A model generated the notes under the pieces. That model was not told the origin of the DNA. It saw only the letters and a program-made list of their open reading frames with translations, and made no database searches. Made by a program: the position numbers and the translations under genes. Shown here in pieces: positions 43,280-53,742 of a DNA stretch of 64,000 nucleotides. The DNA is from Paragemmobacter straminiformis. GTDB taxonomy: Bacteria; Pseudomonadota; Alphaproteobacteria; Rhodobacterales; Rhodobacteraceae. The first letter of the stretch is position 1. Each line of letters starts with the position of its first letter. Location: contig NZ_JACLQD010000007.1 of assembly GCF_014243445.1 (NCBI RefSeq), forward strand, positions 1 to 64,000. The letters run 5' to 3'.

Positions 43280-43719
43280 TGTTCCACCGTTTCCTGATCT
43301 TCTCGGGGCTGGCCGCCGCCGTGAACCTTGTCACGGGCTATATCCTCTATGCCGGTCTCGGGCTGGTCGAGGGCTGGCAATACGCGCTTGCCGTCGCCAT
43401 CGGCTTTCTGGCGGGCATGGGCGTCAGCTTCGTGCTGAACCGGCGCTACACCTTCGAACCCTCGGGCCGGTTGACCCGGTCGGAGGCCATCGACTTCTTC
43501 GCCGTCTCCGTGGGCGGTCTTGCCATCACCACGACCCTTGCCGAAAACCTGCGCGGCCATCTGCCCGCCATCGACCCGCATCTGCCACCCGAGGCGCTGG
43601 CCCATATCACCGCCGTGGGACTGACCGCGATCTATTCGTTCTTCGCCCATAAATACGTGAGTTTCCGCCGTGGCCGCCGCTCCGATGCGACGCCCCGCAC
43701 GCCGGACGAAAGGCCATGA
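43279..43719 (+). CDS. GtrA-like membrane protein
   Basis: 146 residues with four membrane helices and the family end [11 protein letters not shown] in the middle and a basic [11 protein letters not shown] near the C-terminus. GtrA proteins are thought to flip lipid-linked sugars or help transfer them in cell-surface glycosylation. It lies directly before the FAD-dependent oxidoreductase, one base apart, so they form an operon for a surface glycan. Confidence 0.83.
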   Translation: MFHRFLIFSGLAAAVNLVTGYILYAGLGLVEGWQYALAVAIGFLAGMGVSFVLNRRYTFEPSGRLTRSEAIDFFAVSVGGLAITTTLAENLRGHLPAIDPHLPPEALAHITAVGLTAIYSFFAHKYVSFRRGRRSDATPRTPDERP

Positions 43720-43720
43720 C

Positions 43721-45310
43721 ATGACCGACAAGATTGCCGTCATCATCGGAGCGGGCCCCGCCGGCCTGACCGCCGCGCATGAATTCGTCACCCGCTCGGG
43801 CATCAAACCCGTGCTGGTCGAGGCCGACACGCAGGTCGGCGGCATCAGCCGCACGGTCAACTACAAGGGCAACCGCATCGACATCGGCGGCCATCGCTTC
43901 TTCTCGAAATCCGACCGCGTGATGGACTGGTGGTCGAATGTCCTGCCGCTGCAAACCGCGGGCGATGCCGACCCCACGCTGACCATCAGCTACCAGAACA
44001 AGCACCGCAGCATCGACAACCCCACGGGCGGGGCCGACCCCGACCTGACCGACGACGTCATGCTGATCCGCCCCCGCGTGTCGCGCATCCTCTACCTGCG
44101 CCAGTTCTTCGACTATCCGATCAAGTTCAGCCTCGGCACGCTGGCGGGGCTTGGCCTCTGGCGCAGCGTCAAGATCTTCTTCTCCTACGCCAAGGCGCGG
44201 GTGCTGCCGATCCGCCCCGAACGCAGCTTGCGCGATTTCATCATCAACCGCTTCGGGCACGAGCTTTATGCCACCTTCTTCCGCGACTACACCGAAAAGG
44301 TCTGGGGCGTGCCTTGCGAGGATATCCCCGCCGAATGGGGCGCGCAGCGGATCAAGGGGCTGTCGATCACCGCGCTGGTCAAGAACGCGCTGCGCAAGCT
44401 GAAACCCTCCCGCACCACCCTGTCGCAGAAAACCGTCGAGACGAGCCTGATCGAGCGTTTCCTCTACCCCAAGCACGGCCCCGGCCAGTTGTGGGAGAAA
44501 GTGGCCGAAGGCGTGGTCGCCAAGGGCGGCGAATTGCACATGCAGACCCGCGTGACGCAAGTCTACCACGACGGCGCGCGCGTGACGGCCATCGACGTGA
44601 CCGACGCCACGGGGGCCAAACGCCGGATCGCGGGCGACTACTTCTTTTCGACCATGCCCGTCCGCGACCTGCTGCAAGGCCTGACCCCTCCGGCCCCCGC
44701 CGAGGTGCAGGCGGTCTCGGACGGCCTGACCTATCGCGATTTCATCACGGTGGGCGTGCTTCTCAAGCGGCTCAAGCTGAACGGCGGCGCCACGGCCGCG
44801 AACCTCTATTCCCGCATCCCCGACAACTGGATCTACGTGCAGGAACCCGATGTAAAGGTGGGCCGCATCCAGATCTTCAACAACTGGAGCCCCTATCTGG
44901 TCGCCGACAGGGACGACATCTGGATCGGCCTCGAATACTTCGTGAACGAGGGTGACGACATCTGGTCCATGCCCGACGCCGACCTGACCGCCTTTGCCGT
45001 CGGGGAACTGGCCAAGCTCGGGGTTTCGGACCCGTCCGACGTGAAAGACGCCGTGGTGGTGCGCACGCTGAAAGCCTACCCCGCCTATTTCGGCAGCTAC
45101 GACCGCTTCGATCAGGTGCGCGACTACATGAACCGCTTCGAGAACCTCTTTCTCGTCGGTCGCAACGGCATGCACCGCTACAACAACCAGGACCATTCCA
45201 TGCTGACCGCGATGGTCGCGGTGGACGGCATCCTGAGCGGCCGCGACACCCATGCCGAACTGTGGGAAATCAACACCGAACAGGAATACCACGAGGCCAA
45301 GAAGGACTGA
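43721..45310 (+). CDS. FAD-dependent oxidoreductase, UDP-galactopyranose-mutase/amine-oxidase-like
   Basis: 529 residues. N-terminal dinucleotide fold ([16 protein letters not shown], about 7-22) and the motif [26 protein letters not shown] (about 39-64), shared by a group of amine-oxidase-like flavoproteins found beside glycosyltransferase and GtrA genes. C-terminal FAD-contact segment [20 protein letters not shown] (about 477-496). Likely acts in nucleotide-sugar or lipid-linked sugar modification. True UGM is shorter (about 370-390 residues), so I do not name it glf. A strong hairpin follows the gene. Confidence 0.78.
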   Translation: MTDKIAVIIGAGPAGLTAAHEFVTRSGIKPVLVEADTQVGGISRTVNYKGNRIDIGGHRFFSKSDRVMDWWSNVLPLQTAGDADPTLTISYQNKHRSIDNPTGGADPDLTDDVMLIRPRVSRILYLRQFFDYPIKFSLGTLAGLGLWRSVKIFFSYAKARVLPIRPERSLRDFIINRFGHELYATFFRDYTEKVWGVPCEDIPAEWGAQRIKGLSITALVKNALRKLKPSRTTLSQKTVETSLIERFLYPKHGPGQLWEKVAEGVVAKGGELHMQTRVTQVYHDGARVTAIDVTDATGAKRRIAGDYFFSTMPVRDLLQGLTPPAPAEVQAVSDGLTYRDFITVGVLLKRLKLNGGATAANLYSRIPDNWIYVQEPDVKVGRIQIFNNWSPYLVADRDDIWIGLEYFVNEGDDIWSMPDADLTAFAVGELAKLGVSDPSDVKDAVVVRTLKAYPAYFGSYDRFDQVRDYMNRFENLFLVGRNGMHRYNNQDHSMLTAMVAVDGILSGRDTHAELWEINTEQEYHEAKKD

Positions 45311-45347
45311 CCCGCCGCCGCGCCGCCCGTGACCTTCGGAAAAGCGG

Positions 45348-45399
45348 GTATTTGGGCAAGGATGAAAACCGCAGGGCAGCTTCATCCTTGCCCAAATAC
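45348..45399 (+). terminator. Long hairpin after the flavoprotein gene
   Basis: Perfect 19-base-pair stem GTATTTGGGCAAGGATGAA / TTCATCCTTGCCCAAATAC with a 14-base loop, 38 bases after the stop. A second hairpin, CAGCCGTG / CACGGCTG (45408-45432), follows. No long U-run, but the length argues for termination. A related CACCTTTGCCCCAATACTC string recurs at the end of the window (63922-63940). Confidence 0.6.
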
Positions 45400-45496
45400 T
45401 CAACTTGCAGCCGTGCCGAAGCGCCACGGCTGAAGGACTGCCCGTTGACTCGGCCCCCGCGATGTCGGACCCAAGGGCAGGGCAAAAGGGGGTCGC

Positions 45497-48400
45497 ATGT
45501 CGGGCGCTTGGGAATTCTGGATCGACCGTGGCGGCACCTTTACCGATGTGGTCGCCCGCCGCCCCGATGGCCGGATCGAGACGCGCAAGCTTTTGTCCGA
45601 AAACCCAGAACGCTATGCCGATGCCGCCGTGCAGGGCATCCGTGATTGCCTCGGCCTCTGCCCCGGAGACGCTTTGCCCCAAGGGGCCATCGCCGCCGTG
45701 AAGATGGGGACGACCGTGGCCACCAACGCGCTGCTCGAGCGCAAGGGCGAAGCGGTGCTTCTGCTGGTCACCCAAGGGTTCCGCGACCTTCTGCGGATCG
45801 GCACGCAGGCCCGCCCCGCGCTGTTCGATCTGCACATCAAGCGCCCCGACCTGCTTTACGCGCGCGTGTCCGAGGTTCCCGAACGGCTGGACGCCAGCGG
45901 CGCGGTCGTTGCCGTGCTTGACGAGGGGGCTGTCCGTGCCGCCCTGCAAACGGCCTATGATGCGGGCATCCGCTCGGTGGCCGTGGCCCTGCTGCACGCC
46001 TATCTGAACCCCGCGCACGAGGCGCGGATCGGCGCCATCGCCGTCGGGGTGGGTTTTACCCAGATCTCGCTTTCCCATCAGGTCAGCCGCTTGGCAAAGC
46101 TGGTCGGGCGCGGCGATACCACGGTGGTCGATGCCTATCTCTCGCCCATCCTGCGCCGCTATGTGGCGCAGGTCGAAGGCGCCCTCGATATGGGCGTTGC
46201 CACGGGGCGGCTTCTCTTCATGCAATCGAATGGCGGGTTGACCGAGGCCACGCGCTTCCAGGGCAAGGATGCAATCCTTTCCGGCCCCGCAGGTGGCATC
46301 GTCGGCATGGTGCGCACGGGGCAGGCGGCGGGGTTCGACCGGCTGATCGGCTTTGACATGGGCGGCACCTCGACCGATGTCAGCCATTTCGCCGGAAGCT
46401 ACGAACGCTCCTTCGAGACCGAGGTGGCCGGCGTGCGGATGCGCGCGCCGATGATGGATATCCACACCGTCGCCGCAGGGGGCGGTTCGATCTGCACCTT
46501 TCGGGACGGGCGCTTTCAGGTCGGCCCCGAAAGTGCCGGTGCCAACCCCGGCCCCGCCGCCTATCGCCGTGGCGGGCCGCTGACGGTGACGGATTGCAAC
46601 GTCATGCTGGGCCGCCTGTCGCCCGCGCATTTCCCCGCCGTGTTCGGCCCGAACGGCGACCAGCCGCTCGACGCCGACATCGTGCGGCGGCGGTTCCAGT
46701 CCCTTGCCGATACCGTCGCCGCCGAAACCGGCCACCGCCCCGCGCCCGAGGAGATGGCGGCAGGTTTCCTGCGCATCGCGATCGACAACATGGCCAACGC
46801 CATCAAGAAGATCAGCGTCCAGCGCGGGCATGACGTGACGGGCTACACCTTGCAATGTTTCGGCGGGGCAGGGGGCCAGCATGCCTGCGGCGTGGCCGAT
46901 GCCTTGGGGATACGGCGCGTGTTCCTGCACCCGCTTGCGGGGGTTCTGTCGGCCTATGGCATGGGCCTTGCCGATCTGCGCGCCCTGCACGAGGTGCAGT
47001 TCGACGCGCCTCTTACGGCCGATGCGGCCCCGGCCCTTGCCGACCTTGCCGCGCGGGCGCGCGCCGACCTTGCCGCGCAGGGCATCGCCAATCCCCGCAC
47101 CGAAGCCCGCGCCCATCTGCGCTACGAAGGCTCGCACCAGCCGCTCGAGGTGCCCTTCGGCACCCCCGCCGCGATGCAGGCCGCCTTCGAGGCCGCGCAT
47201 CAGGCCCGCTTCGGCTTCACCTCGCCCGAGCGCGGCTTGCTCTTCGAGATGCTCGCCGTAGAGGCCATCGGCGGCGGCGCGGACCTTGGCGAAGCGCCCT
47301 TGCCCGCAGGCCGCGCCGATCCGGTGGATGCGGTCGACCTCTGGCTGGACGATTGGCGCAAGGTGCCGCTTTATGACCGCGCAGCACTTGGCGCGGGGGC
47401 GCGCCTTGCCGGACCCGCCGTGATCCGCGAAGCCACGGGGACCGTCTATCTGGCCGAAGGCTGGGACGCCCGCACCGATGCCACCGGCAACCTGATCCTT
47501 GAACGGACCGGGGCGATCACCCGCCCCCCTGCGGCGGGCACCGAGGCCGATCCCGTCCTGCTCGAGGTGTTCAACAACCTGTTCATGTCGGTGGCCGACC
47601 AGATGGGGGCCACGCTCGCCAATACCGCGTGGTCGGTGAACATCAAGGAACGCCTGGACTTTTCCTGCGCCATCTTCGATGCGGCGGGCGATCTGGTGGC
47701 CAATGCCCCGCATGTGCCGGTGCATCTCGGCTCCATGTCGCATGCGGTCAAGGTGGTGATGGCCGAAACGGCGGGGCATGTGGCCGAGGGCGATGCTTTC
47801 ATGCTCAACTCGCCCTACAACGGCGGCACGCATCTGCCCGATGTCACCGTCATCACCCCCGTTTTCGTCGGCGGCAAGCCCGCCTTCTGGCTTGGCTCGC
47901 GCGGGCATCACGCCGATATCGGCGGGCGCACGCCCGGATCATCCCCGCCCGACAGCCGCAGGATCGAGGAAGAGGGCGTCCTGATCGACGTCTTTCCCCT
48001 CGTCAGCCGTGGCACGCTGCGCGAGGCGGCGGTGCGCGAACTGCTGCTGTCCGGCCCCTATCCCTGCCGCGCCATCGAACAGAACATGGCCGATCTCAAG
48101 GCACAGATCGCCGCGAACGAAACCGGGCGGCGCGAGCTTTCGCGCGTGGTCGAAAGCTACGGGGCCGATGTGGTCGCGGCCTATATGGGCCATGTCCAGC
48201 GGAATGCCGAGGAAAGCGTGCGGCAGGTGATCGACCATTTGCAGGACGGCAGCTTCACCTATCCGATGGACATCGGCACGCGGATTTGTGTGCGCGTCAC
48301 GGTTGACCGTGCGGCCCGCGCGGCAACGGTCGATTTCACCGGAACCTCGGCCCAGCACGCGGGCAATTACAACGCCCCCGCCGCCATCACTCGGGCGGTG

Positions 48401-49063
48401 GTGCTTTACGTTTTCCGCACGCTGGTCGGCAAGGCCATCCCGCTGAACGAAGGCTGCCTGCGCCCCGTCACGCTGGTCGTGCCCGAGGGGTCGATGCTGA
48501 ACCCCCGCGCCCCCGCCGCCGTAATCGCGGGAAATACCGAAGTGTCGCAAGCCGCCTGCAACGCGCTTTACGGCGCGCTTGGCGTCATGGCCTGTTCGCA
48601 GGCGACGATGAACAATTTCGTCTGGGGCAATGCCCGCTTCCAGAATTACGAGACGATTGCCGGCGGCACGGGGGCGGGGCCGGGGTTCGCGGGCTGCGAC
48701 GCGGTGCAAAGCCATATGACCAACACCCGCATGACCGACCCCGAAATCCTTGAAAAACGCTTCCCCGTGCGGTTGGAAGCCTTTGGCATCCGGCAGGGCT
48801 CGGGCGGCGCGGGGCGGTGGAGCGGCGGCAGCGGCGCGGTGCGCCGGATGCGGTTTCTCGAAGGTGTCACCGTCACCACGCTGTGTTCCAGCCGGATCGT
48901 CCCGCCCTTTGGCGGCGCGGGCGGTGGCGCGGGCGCTGTGGGCGAGAACCGCGTGATCTGGCCTGACGGGCGGGTCGAGGTCTTGCAGGGCAACGACGAA
49001 CGCGACCTGCCCGCAGGCGCGGTCTTCGAGATGCTGACACCGGGCGGCGGCGGCTGGGGTTAG
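45497..49063 (+). CDS. Fused hydantoinase A/B, 5-oxoprolinase-like
   Basis: 1188 residues, full length for ATP-dependent 5-oxoprolinase (OplAH). HyuA half (about 5-680) has [19 protein letters not shown], the ATPase-type [15 protein letters not shown] and [13 protein letters not shown]; HyuB half (about 695-1188) has [32 protein letters not shown] and [14 protein letters not shown]. It cleaves 5-oxoproline, hydantoin-like or similar rings at the expense of ATP. It overlaps the FMN reductase stop by four bases. Since 5-oxoprolinase and N-methylhydantoin amidohydrolase share this architecture, a hydantoin substrate is an alternative. Confidence 0.9.
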   Translation: MSGAWEFWIDRGGTFTDVVARRPDGRIETRKLLSENPERYADAAVQGIRDCLGLCPGDALPQGAIAAVKMGTTVATNALLERKGEAVLLLVTQGFRDLLRIGTQARPALFDLHIKRPDLLYARVSEVPERLDASGAVVAVLDEGAVRAALQTAYDAGIRSVAVALLHAYLNPAHEARIGAIAVGVGFTQISLSHQVSRLAKLVGRGDTTVVDAYLSPILRRYVAQVEGALDMGVATGRLLFMQSNGGLTEATRFQGKDAILSGPAGGIVGMVRTGQAAGFDRLIGFDMGGTSTDVSHFAGSYERSFETEVAGVRMRAPMMDIHTVAAGGGSICTFRDGRFQVGPESAGANPGPAAYRRGGPLTVTDCNVMLGRLSPAHFPAVFGPNGDQPLDADIVRRRFQSLADTVAAETGHRPAPEEMAAGFLRIAIDNMANAIKKISVQRGHDVTGYTLQCFGGAGGQHACGVADALGIRRVFLHPLAGVLSAYGMGLADLRALHEVQFDAPLTADAAPALADLAARARADLAAQGIANPRTEARAHLRYEGSHQPLEVPFGTPAAMQAAFEAAHQARFGFTSPERGLLFEMLAVEAIGGGADLGEAPLPAGRADPVDAVDLWLDDWRKVPLYDRAALGAGARLAGPAVIREATGTVYLAEGWDARTDATGNLILERTGAITRPPAAGTEADPVLLEVFNNLFMSVADQMGATLANTAWSVNIKERLDFSCAIFDAAGDLVANAPHVPVHLGSMSHAVKVVMAETAGHVAEGDAFMLNSPYNGGTHLPDVTVITPVFVGGKPAFWLGSRGHHADIGGRTPGSSPPDSRRIEEEGVLIDVFPLVSRGTLREAAVRELLLSGPYPCRAIEQNMADLKAQIAANETGRRELSRVVESYGADVVAAYMGHVQRNAEESVRQVIDHLQDGSFTYPMDIGTRICVRVTVDRAARAATVDFTGTSAQHAGNYNAPAAITRAVVLYVFRTLVGKAIPLNEGCLRPVTLVVPEGSMLNPRAPAAVIAGNTEVSQAACNALYGALGVMACSQATMNNFVWGNARFQNYETIAGGTGAGPGFAGCDAVQSHMTNTRMTDPEILEKRFPVRLEAFGIRQGSGGAGRWSGGSGAVRRMRFLEGVTVTTLCSSRIVPPFGGAGGGAGAVGENRVIWPDGRVEVLQGNDERDLPAGAVFEMLTPGGGGWG

Positions 49064-49596
49064 CGCCCTGCCTCGGACCGCAACACTTGCATGAGTTCGG
49101 TCAGCGTTTTGACATAACGCGCATCGCGCAGCCGCCCCGCCTCGTCGAATGCGCTGCGCGAGTCGGCCACCATCACCTCGGGCCCCGTGATCAGGCGCGG
49201 GCGGAACGGCGTCAGGCAAAGCCGCAGCGCGAATTGCGACCGGTCGCCGCCCGCGCGCCCGTCGGCGGCCGACATGATGGCCACCGGCTTGTCGCGCCAC
49301 GCGGCCCCCGGCACGCGCGACACCCAGTCGAGCGCGTTCTTCAAACCGCCGGGCACCGATTTGTTATACTCGGGCGTCGCGATCACAATCGCATCCGCCG
49401 CCCTGATCTGGCCGTGCAGGGTGACGGCCCCGGGCGGGAAGCCGTTCGCCACCTCGTCATCCTCGTCGAAGAGCGGCATGCGGATGTCGCCCTCCACATG
49501 TTCTGCCGCGCCAAAGACGCGCCGCGCTTCGGCCAGAAGCAGGCGGTTGGTCGAACCGGCACGAAGCGCGCCGCAAATGCCGAGAAGGGTGAGCAT
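49060..49596 (-). CDS. NADPH-dependent FMN reductase
   Basis: 178 residues of the flavodoxin-like YieF/ChrR family. N-terminal FMN loop [17 protein letters not shown] (about 5-21) and the family block [22 protein letters not shown] (about 74-95). It reduces FMN or quinones with NAD(P)H in the cytoplasm. It converges with the oxoprolinase gene and diverges from smc across the hairpin array at 49633-49740. Confidence 0.87.
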   Translation of the reverse strand: MLTLLGICGALRAGSTNRLLLAEARRVFGAAEHVEGDIRMPLFDEDDEVANGFPPGAVTLHGQIRAADAIVIATPEYNKSVPGGLKNALDWVSRVPGAAWRDKPVAIMSAADGRAGGDRSQFALRLCLTPFRPRLITGPEVMVADSRSAFDEAGRLRDARYVKTLTELMQVLRSEAGR

Positions 49597-49632
49597 GGTT
49601 CAAATGTGGTGCTGCAACCTGCGCGGGTCAAG

Positions 49633-49740
49633 CGGAGTTTGACGCAAACTCCGGCACGGAATTTGACGCAAATTCCGCGCGCCCAAGCCTGCCGCCGGTT
49701 TCTGCGTCAGAAACCGGACCGGAATTTGCGCCAAATTCCG
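49633..49740. repeat. Array of four short hairpins with three-base loops
   Basis: Four palindromes in 108 bases: CGGAGTTTG-ACG-CAAACTCCG (49633-49653), CGGAATTTG-ACG-CAAATTCCG (49657-49677), CCGGTTTCTG-CGT-CAGAAACCGG (49695-49717) and CGGAATTTG-CGC-CAAATTCCG (49720-49740). Copies 2 and 4 have the same arms; all share a TG-NNN-CA centre. A fifth unrelated hairpin CCCCAA-CATC-TTGGGG (49751-49766) follows. They lie between the divergent FMN reductase and smc genes. They look like REP-type elements or operators; the loop sequence GCG/GAC varies while arms match. Confidence 0.8.
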
Positions 49741-49851
49741 TCTGCGCCAGCCCCAACATCTTGGGGATAAGCCGCCGCCCGCTTCTACATCCTGTTGACT
49801 TGCCCCCTGTCTGGCCGGACCATATCGCATCAGCGGAATCAGGACCAAGCC

Positions 49852-52800
49852 TTGCGTTTCACCCGCCTTCGGCTCAACGGCTTCAAAAGCTTTGTCGACC
49901 CCACGGATCTTGTGATCCATGAGGGGCTTACAGGCGTGGTCGGGCCGAACGGTTGCGGCAAGTCGAACCTCTTGGAAGCCTTGCGCTGGGTCATGGGCGA
50001 GAACCGTCCCACCGCCATGCGCGGCGGCGGGATGGAGGATGTGATCTTTGCCGGTGCGGCCACCCGCCCCGCACGGCATTTTGCCGAAGTGGCGCTGGTG
50101 ATCGACAATCAGGACCGTCTCGCGCCCTCCGGCTTCAACGAGGCCGACCAGATCGAGATCATCCGCCGCATCACGCGTGATGCGGGGTCTGCCTACAAGG
50201 CCAATGCCAAAGACGTCCGCGCCCGCGATGTGCAGATGCTCTTTGCCGATGCCTCGACCGGCTCGCATTCGCCCGCGCTGGTGCGGCAGGGGCAGATTTC
50301 GGAACTGATCAACGCCAAGCCGAAAGCGCGCCGCCGCGTGCTGGAAGAGGCTGCGGGGATCTCGGGCCTTTACGCCCGCCGGCACGAGGCCGAGCTGAAG
50401 TTGCAGGGCGCGGAACAGAACCTGACCCGCGTCGATGACGTTCTGGAAGCCCTTGCCCAGCAATTGTCCACCCTGACGCGGCAGGCGAAACAGGCCGCGC
50501 GCTATCGCGAGATCGGCGAGGAATTGCGCCGCGCCGAAGGGATGCTTCTCTATCGCCGCTGGCGCGAAGCCGAATTCGCGCGGGCCGAGGCCGATGCCGC
50601 GCTGCGTGAACGCCTGCTTGCGGCATCGCAGGCCGAAGCCGCCGCCCGTGCGGCCGGAAAAGCCCGCGAAGGGCGCGAGGACGCCTTGCCCGCCAAGCGC
50701 GAGGAAGAGGCGATTGCCAGCGCGGTCCTGCAACGGCTGACCGTCCAGCGCGACGCGCTTGGCGACCAAGAAGCCCGCGCCCGCCAGATGATCGAAACGC
50801 TGCGCAGCCGGATCGACCAGCTTGCGCGGGATATGGAGCGCGAAGCGGGGCTGAACCGCGACGCGGGCGAAACCATCGGGCGGCTGGAATGGGAGATCGA
50901 GCAACTTGCCCGCGCCCATGACGGCCATGACGAACGCCTGACCGAATCCGCCGAAATCGCGCGCGAGGCGGGGGCGTTGCTGTCCGACCGCGAAACCCTG
51001 CTCGCGCAGGCGACCGAAGACAGCGCCCGCCTTGCCGCCCGCCACCAGTCGGCGCAGCGCATGATGTCCGACACCCGCTCCACCCTCGACCGTGCCGAAG
51101 CGCAGGCGGGCGCCGCGCGCGAGGCGGTCGAGGGCGCGACCGAAGCCTTGGCCGAAGCCGCCGAGGCCTTCGACGCCGCAACCGAAGCGCAAGAGGCCGC
51201 GGCCGCCCTTGCCGAACGGGCCGAGGAAACGCTGGCCGAGGCCGAAACCGCGCGCGCCGAAACGCAGGGCCGCGAAGCCGAAGCCCGCGCCGCCCGCTCG
51301 TCGGCCGAGGGCGAGGCGAATGCCCTGCGCGCCGAAGTCGCGGCGCTGGCCCGTCTGGTCGAACGCGAGGCGGCGGCAGGCTCGCAACTCCTCGACCGTC
51401 TGACCGTGACGCCCGGCTATGAAAAGGCGCTGGGCGCCGCGCTGGCCGACGATCTTCGCGCCCCCGAGGTCGAGGCCGCCGCCCGTTCGGGCTGGGCCGT
51501 GCTTGATGCCTATGCGACGCCCCAACCCCTTCCCGCAGGGGCAGACCCCTTGGGTGCGCATGTCAAGGCGCCCGCCGTCCTTGCCCGCCGCCTGTCCCAG
51601 ATCGGCCTTGTCAGCCGCGAACAGGGTTTCGCGCTGCAAGCCGCGCTGCAACCGGGGCAGCGCCTTGTCAGCCTCGATGGCGACCTCTGGCGTTGGGACG
51701 GGTTCCGCGCGGGGGCCGAGGATGCGCCCTCGGCCGCCGCCCTTCGCCTGCAACAGCTCAACCGTCTGGTGCAGTTGAAGCGTGACCTCGAAGAGGTCGC
51801 GGCCAAGGCCGAAGGCGCGCGTCAGGCGCACGAGATGCTGCAAGCCCGCCTTGCCGATCTGGCCCGTGCCGACCAGATGGCCCGCGATGCCCGCCGCGCC
51901 GCCGATGGGCGCGTGACCGAAGCCAACCGCGCCGCCAGCCGTGCCGAGGCCGACCGCTCCATCGCCGCCGGAAAGCTCGAAGCCGCCCGCCTTGCCGTCT
52001 CGCGCTATGATGACGAGGCGATGGAAGCCCGCGCCCGCCTGCGCGAGGCCGAGGCGCAGCAGGCCGATCTTCCCGACCTCGACGCCGCCCGCAACGCGGT
52101 CGAAGCCGCCCGCGTGGCCGTCGAGGCCGCCCGTCTTGCCATGCTCACCCGCCGCTCCGCGCATGACGAGCTTCGCCGCGAGGGCGAGGCGCGGGTGCGC
52201 CGCCGTCAGGAAGCGGTCAAGGAACTGTCCGGCTGGAAGCACCGCCTTGAAACCGCCGAACGCCGCATTGCCGAACTGGCCGAACGCAAGGCCGAGACGG
52301 AAGAGGAATTGGCCGAGGCCAGCGCCGCCCCCGAAGAAATCGCCATCAAGCGCGAGGAACTGGCCGAAGCCATCGACGCCGCCGAGGCCCGCCGCCGCAT
52401 CGCCGCCGATGCCTTGGCCGAGGCCGAAGCCGCCCTTCGCGCCGCCCAGGACGCCGAACGCGATGCCGAGCGCGCGGCGGGCGAGGCCCGCGAAGCCCGC
52501 GCCCGTGCCGAGGCCCGCGCCGATGCCGCCCGCGAAACCGTGGCCTATGCCGCCGAACGCATCGCCGAGGAAACCGAGGCGACACCCGACCAGCTTCTCG
52601 ACACGCTGAAAACCGACCCCGACAGAATGCCCGATGCCGAAACGCTCGACGCCGATGTGAACCGCCTGAAACGGCAGCGGGAATCGCTGGGCGCGGTCAA
52701 CCTGCGCGCCGAAGAGGATGCCAAGACTGTCTCCGGGGAATACGACACCCTCGCCGGCGAAAAGAACGATCTGGAAGAGGCGATCAAGAAACTCCGCTCA

Positions 52801-53307
52801 GGGATCGCGGGGCTGAACCGCGAAGGGCGCGAGCGCCTCCTGACCGCATTCGAACAGGTGAACGCCAATTTCTCGACCCTCTTCACCCATCTGTTCGGCG
52901 GGGGCGAGGCGCGTCTGGTGCTGGTGGAATCCGATGACCCGCTGGAAGCGGGCCTTGAAATCATGTGCCAGCCGCCGGGCAAGAAACTCGCCACCCTGTC
53001 GCTGCTGTCGGGGGGCGAACAGACGCTGACGGCGCTTGCGCTGATCTTCGGCGTGTTCCTTGCCAACCCCGCGCCGATCTGCGTTCTGGACGAGGTCGAC
53101 GCGCCGCTCGATGATGCCAACGTGACGCGCTTCTGCGACATGCTGGACGAAATGACCCGCCGCACCGACACGCGCTTTCTGGTCATCACCCACCACGCCG
53201 TGACGATGGCGCGGATGGACCGCCTGTTCGGCGTGACGATGCAGGAACAGGGGGTGAGCCAACTCGTCTCGGTCGACCTCAAGAAAGCCGAGGCGCTGGT
53301 CGCGTGA
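49852..53307 (+). CDS. smc: Chromosome segregation protein SMC
   Basis: 1151 residues from TTG 49852, which follows AGGA by eight bases and gives the normal start LRFTRLRLNGFKSFVDPTDL; an in-frame ATG at 49795 is a poorer choice because it adds an unrelated tail. Walker A GPNGCGKSN (31-39), two long Ala/Glu/Arg-rich coiled coils (about 170-500 and 650-970), a hinge (about 510-640), and C-terminal signature LSGGEQTLTALALIFGV with Walker B CVLDEVDAPLDD. It organises chromosomes with ScpA/ScpB, which are not in the window. The stop overlaps the next gene (GTGA). Confidence 0.95.
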   Translation: MRFTRLRLNGFKSFVDPTDLVIHEGLTGVVGPNGCGKSNLLEALRWVMGENRPTAMRGGGMEDVIFAGAATRPARHFAEVALVIDNQDRLAPSGFNEADQIEIIRRITRDAGSAYKANAKDVRARDVQMLFADASTGSHSPALVRQGQISELINAKPKARRRVLEEAAGISGLYARRHEAELKLQGAEQNLTRVDDVLEALAQQLSTLTRQAKQAARYREIGEELRRAEGMLLYRRWREAEFARAEADAALRERLLAASQAEAAARAAGKAREGREDALPAKREEEAIASAVLQRLTVQRDALGDQEARARQMIETLRSRIDQLARDMEREAGLNRDAGETIGRLEWEIEQLARAHDGHDERLTESAEIAREAGALLSDRETLLAQATEDSARLAARHQSAQRMMSDTRSTLDRAEAQAGAAREAVEGATEALAEAAEAFDAATEAQEAAAALAERAEETLAEAETARAETQGREAEARAARSSAEGEANALRAEVAALARLVEREAAAGSQLLDRLTVTPGYEKALGAALADDLRAPEVEAAARSGWAVLDAYATPQPLPAGADPLGAHVKAPAVLARRLSQIGLVSREQGFALQAALQPGQRLVSLDGDLWRWDGFRAGAEDAPSAAALRLQQLNRLVQLKRDLEEVAAKAEGARQAHEMLQARLADLARADQMARDARRAADGRVTEANRAASRAEADRSIAAGKLEAARLAVSRYDDEAMEARARLREAEAQQADLPDLDAARNAVEAARVAVEAARLAMLTRRSAHDELRREGEARVRRRQEAVKELSGWKHRLETAERRIAELAERKAETEEELAEASAAPEEIAIKREELAEAIDAAEARRRIAADALAEAEAALRAAQDAERDAERAAGEAREARARAEARADAARETVAYAAERIAEETEATPDQLLDTLKTDPDRMPDAETLDADVNRLKRQRESLGAVNLRAEEDAKTVSGEYDTLAGEKNDLEEAIKKLRSGIAGLNREGRERLLTAFEQVNANFSTLFTHLFGGGEARLVLVESDDPLEAGLEIMCQPPGKKLATLSLLSGGEQTLTALALIFGVFLANPAPICVLDEVDAPLDDANVTRFCDMLDEMTRRTDTRFLVITHHAVTMARMDRLFGVTMQEQGVSQLVSVDLKKAEALVA

Positions 53308-53669
53308 CACCGCAAGACATCGCATCCGCCCTGCAAGCTGCGGGTTTTGTCGGCATCGAACCCGTGGGCGACACCGTTTACGCCCGTGGCGATGGCCCCG
53401 CAGCCCCTGAATTCACGGCCCATGCGGGGGCAGGGGGCACCACCCTGACGCTGCGCTTCGAGGTGCGGGCACCCGAAGCGGCGCTTGCCGATTGGCGCAT
53501 CTCGCAGAAAGGGACGCTCGCCATCGTCAGGGGCGAAACCCACCTGACCCTGACCGTCACGCAAGCCGGCCTTGCCGCCGCCCTGCCACAGTGGCGCAAG
53601 CTGATGCAGACGGCGGCGAAGCAGGCGGTCGCATGGCGGCGCGGGCAAAAGCCGCTGCACGGGATGTGA
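53304..53669 (+). CDS. Small conserved-looking protein coupled to smc, unknown
   Basis: 121 residues from GTG 53304, overlapping the smc stop by GTGA. Two-part sequence: a beta-rich N-terminal half (VGDTVYARGDG, then TTLTLRFEVRAPEAALADWRI) and a basic helical end (WRKLMQTAAKQAVAWRRGQ). No known motif, signal or membrane segment. Coupling suggests a link with SMC or merely shared transcription. A compound inverted repeat follows it. Confidence 0.65.
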   Translation: MTPQDIASALQAAGFVGIEPVGDTVYARGDGPAAPEFTAHAGAGGTTLTLRFEVRAPEAALADWRISQKGTLAIVRGETHLTLTVTQAGLAAALPQWRKLMQTAAKQAVAWRRGQKPLHGM

Positions 53670-53672
53670 ACG

Positions 53673-53738
53673 GTAGGGTGCGCTCTTGCAGCGCACCATC
53701 GTTCCGCGGCACAGGTGCGCATCAACTGCGCACCCTAC
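53673..53738. repeat. Compound inverted repeat (two hairpins within an outer stem)
   Basis: Outer arms GTAGGGTGCGC (53673-53683) and GCGCACCCTAC (53728-53738). Within them are two small hairpins: GGTGCGC-N7-GCGCACC (53677-53697) and GGTGCGC-N7-GCGCACC (53714-53734). So one motif is present four times in alternating orientation, like a bacterial interspersed mosaic element. It lies between the convergent smc-linked gene and the MOSC gene, and may also act as a terminator. Confidence 0.7.
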
Positions 53739-53742
53739 GGCG

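Noticed and set aside
43721-45310. Naming the flavoprotein glf (UDP-galactopyranose mutase)
   Set aside because: It is 529 residues, much longer than UGM, and belongs to a wider amine-oxidase-like group; GtrA context supports a glycan role but not a specific reaction.
43607-47911. Minus-strand open frame of 1434 codons
   Set aside because: It is antisense to the GtrA-like, flavoprotein and oxoprolinase genes, which have clear family motifs. Its composition (His, Gly, Arg, Asp) is that of a GC-rich shadow frame.
49600-52242. Minus-strand open frame of 880 codons
   Set aside because: It is antisense to smc. Long antisense frames are common opposite GC-rich coding DNA with strong third-position bias.
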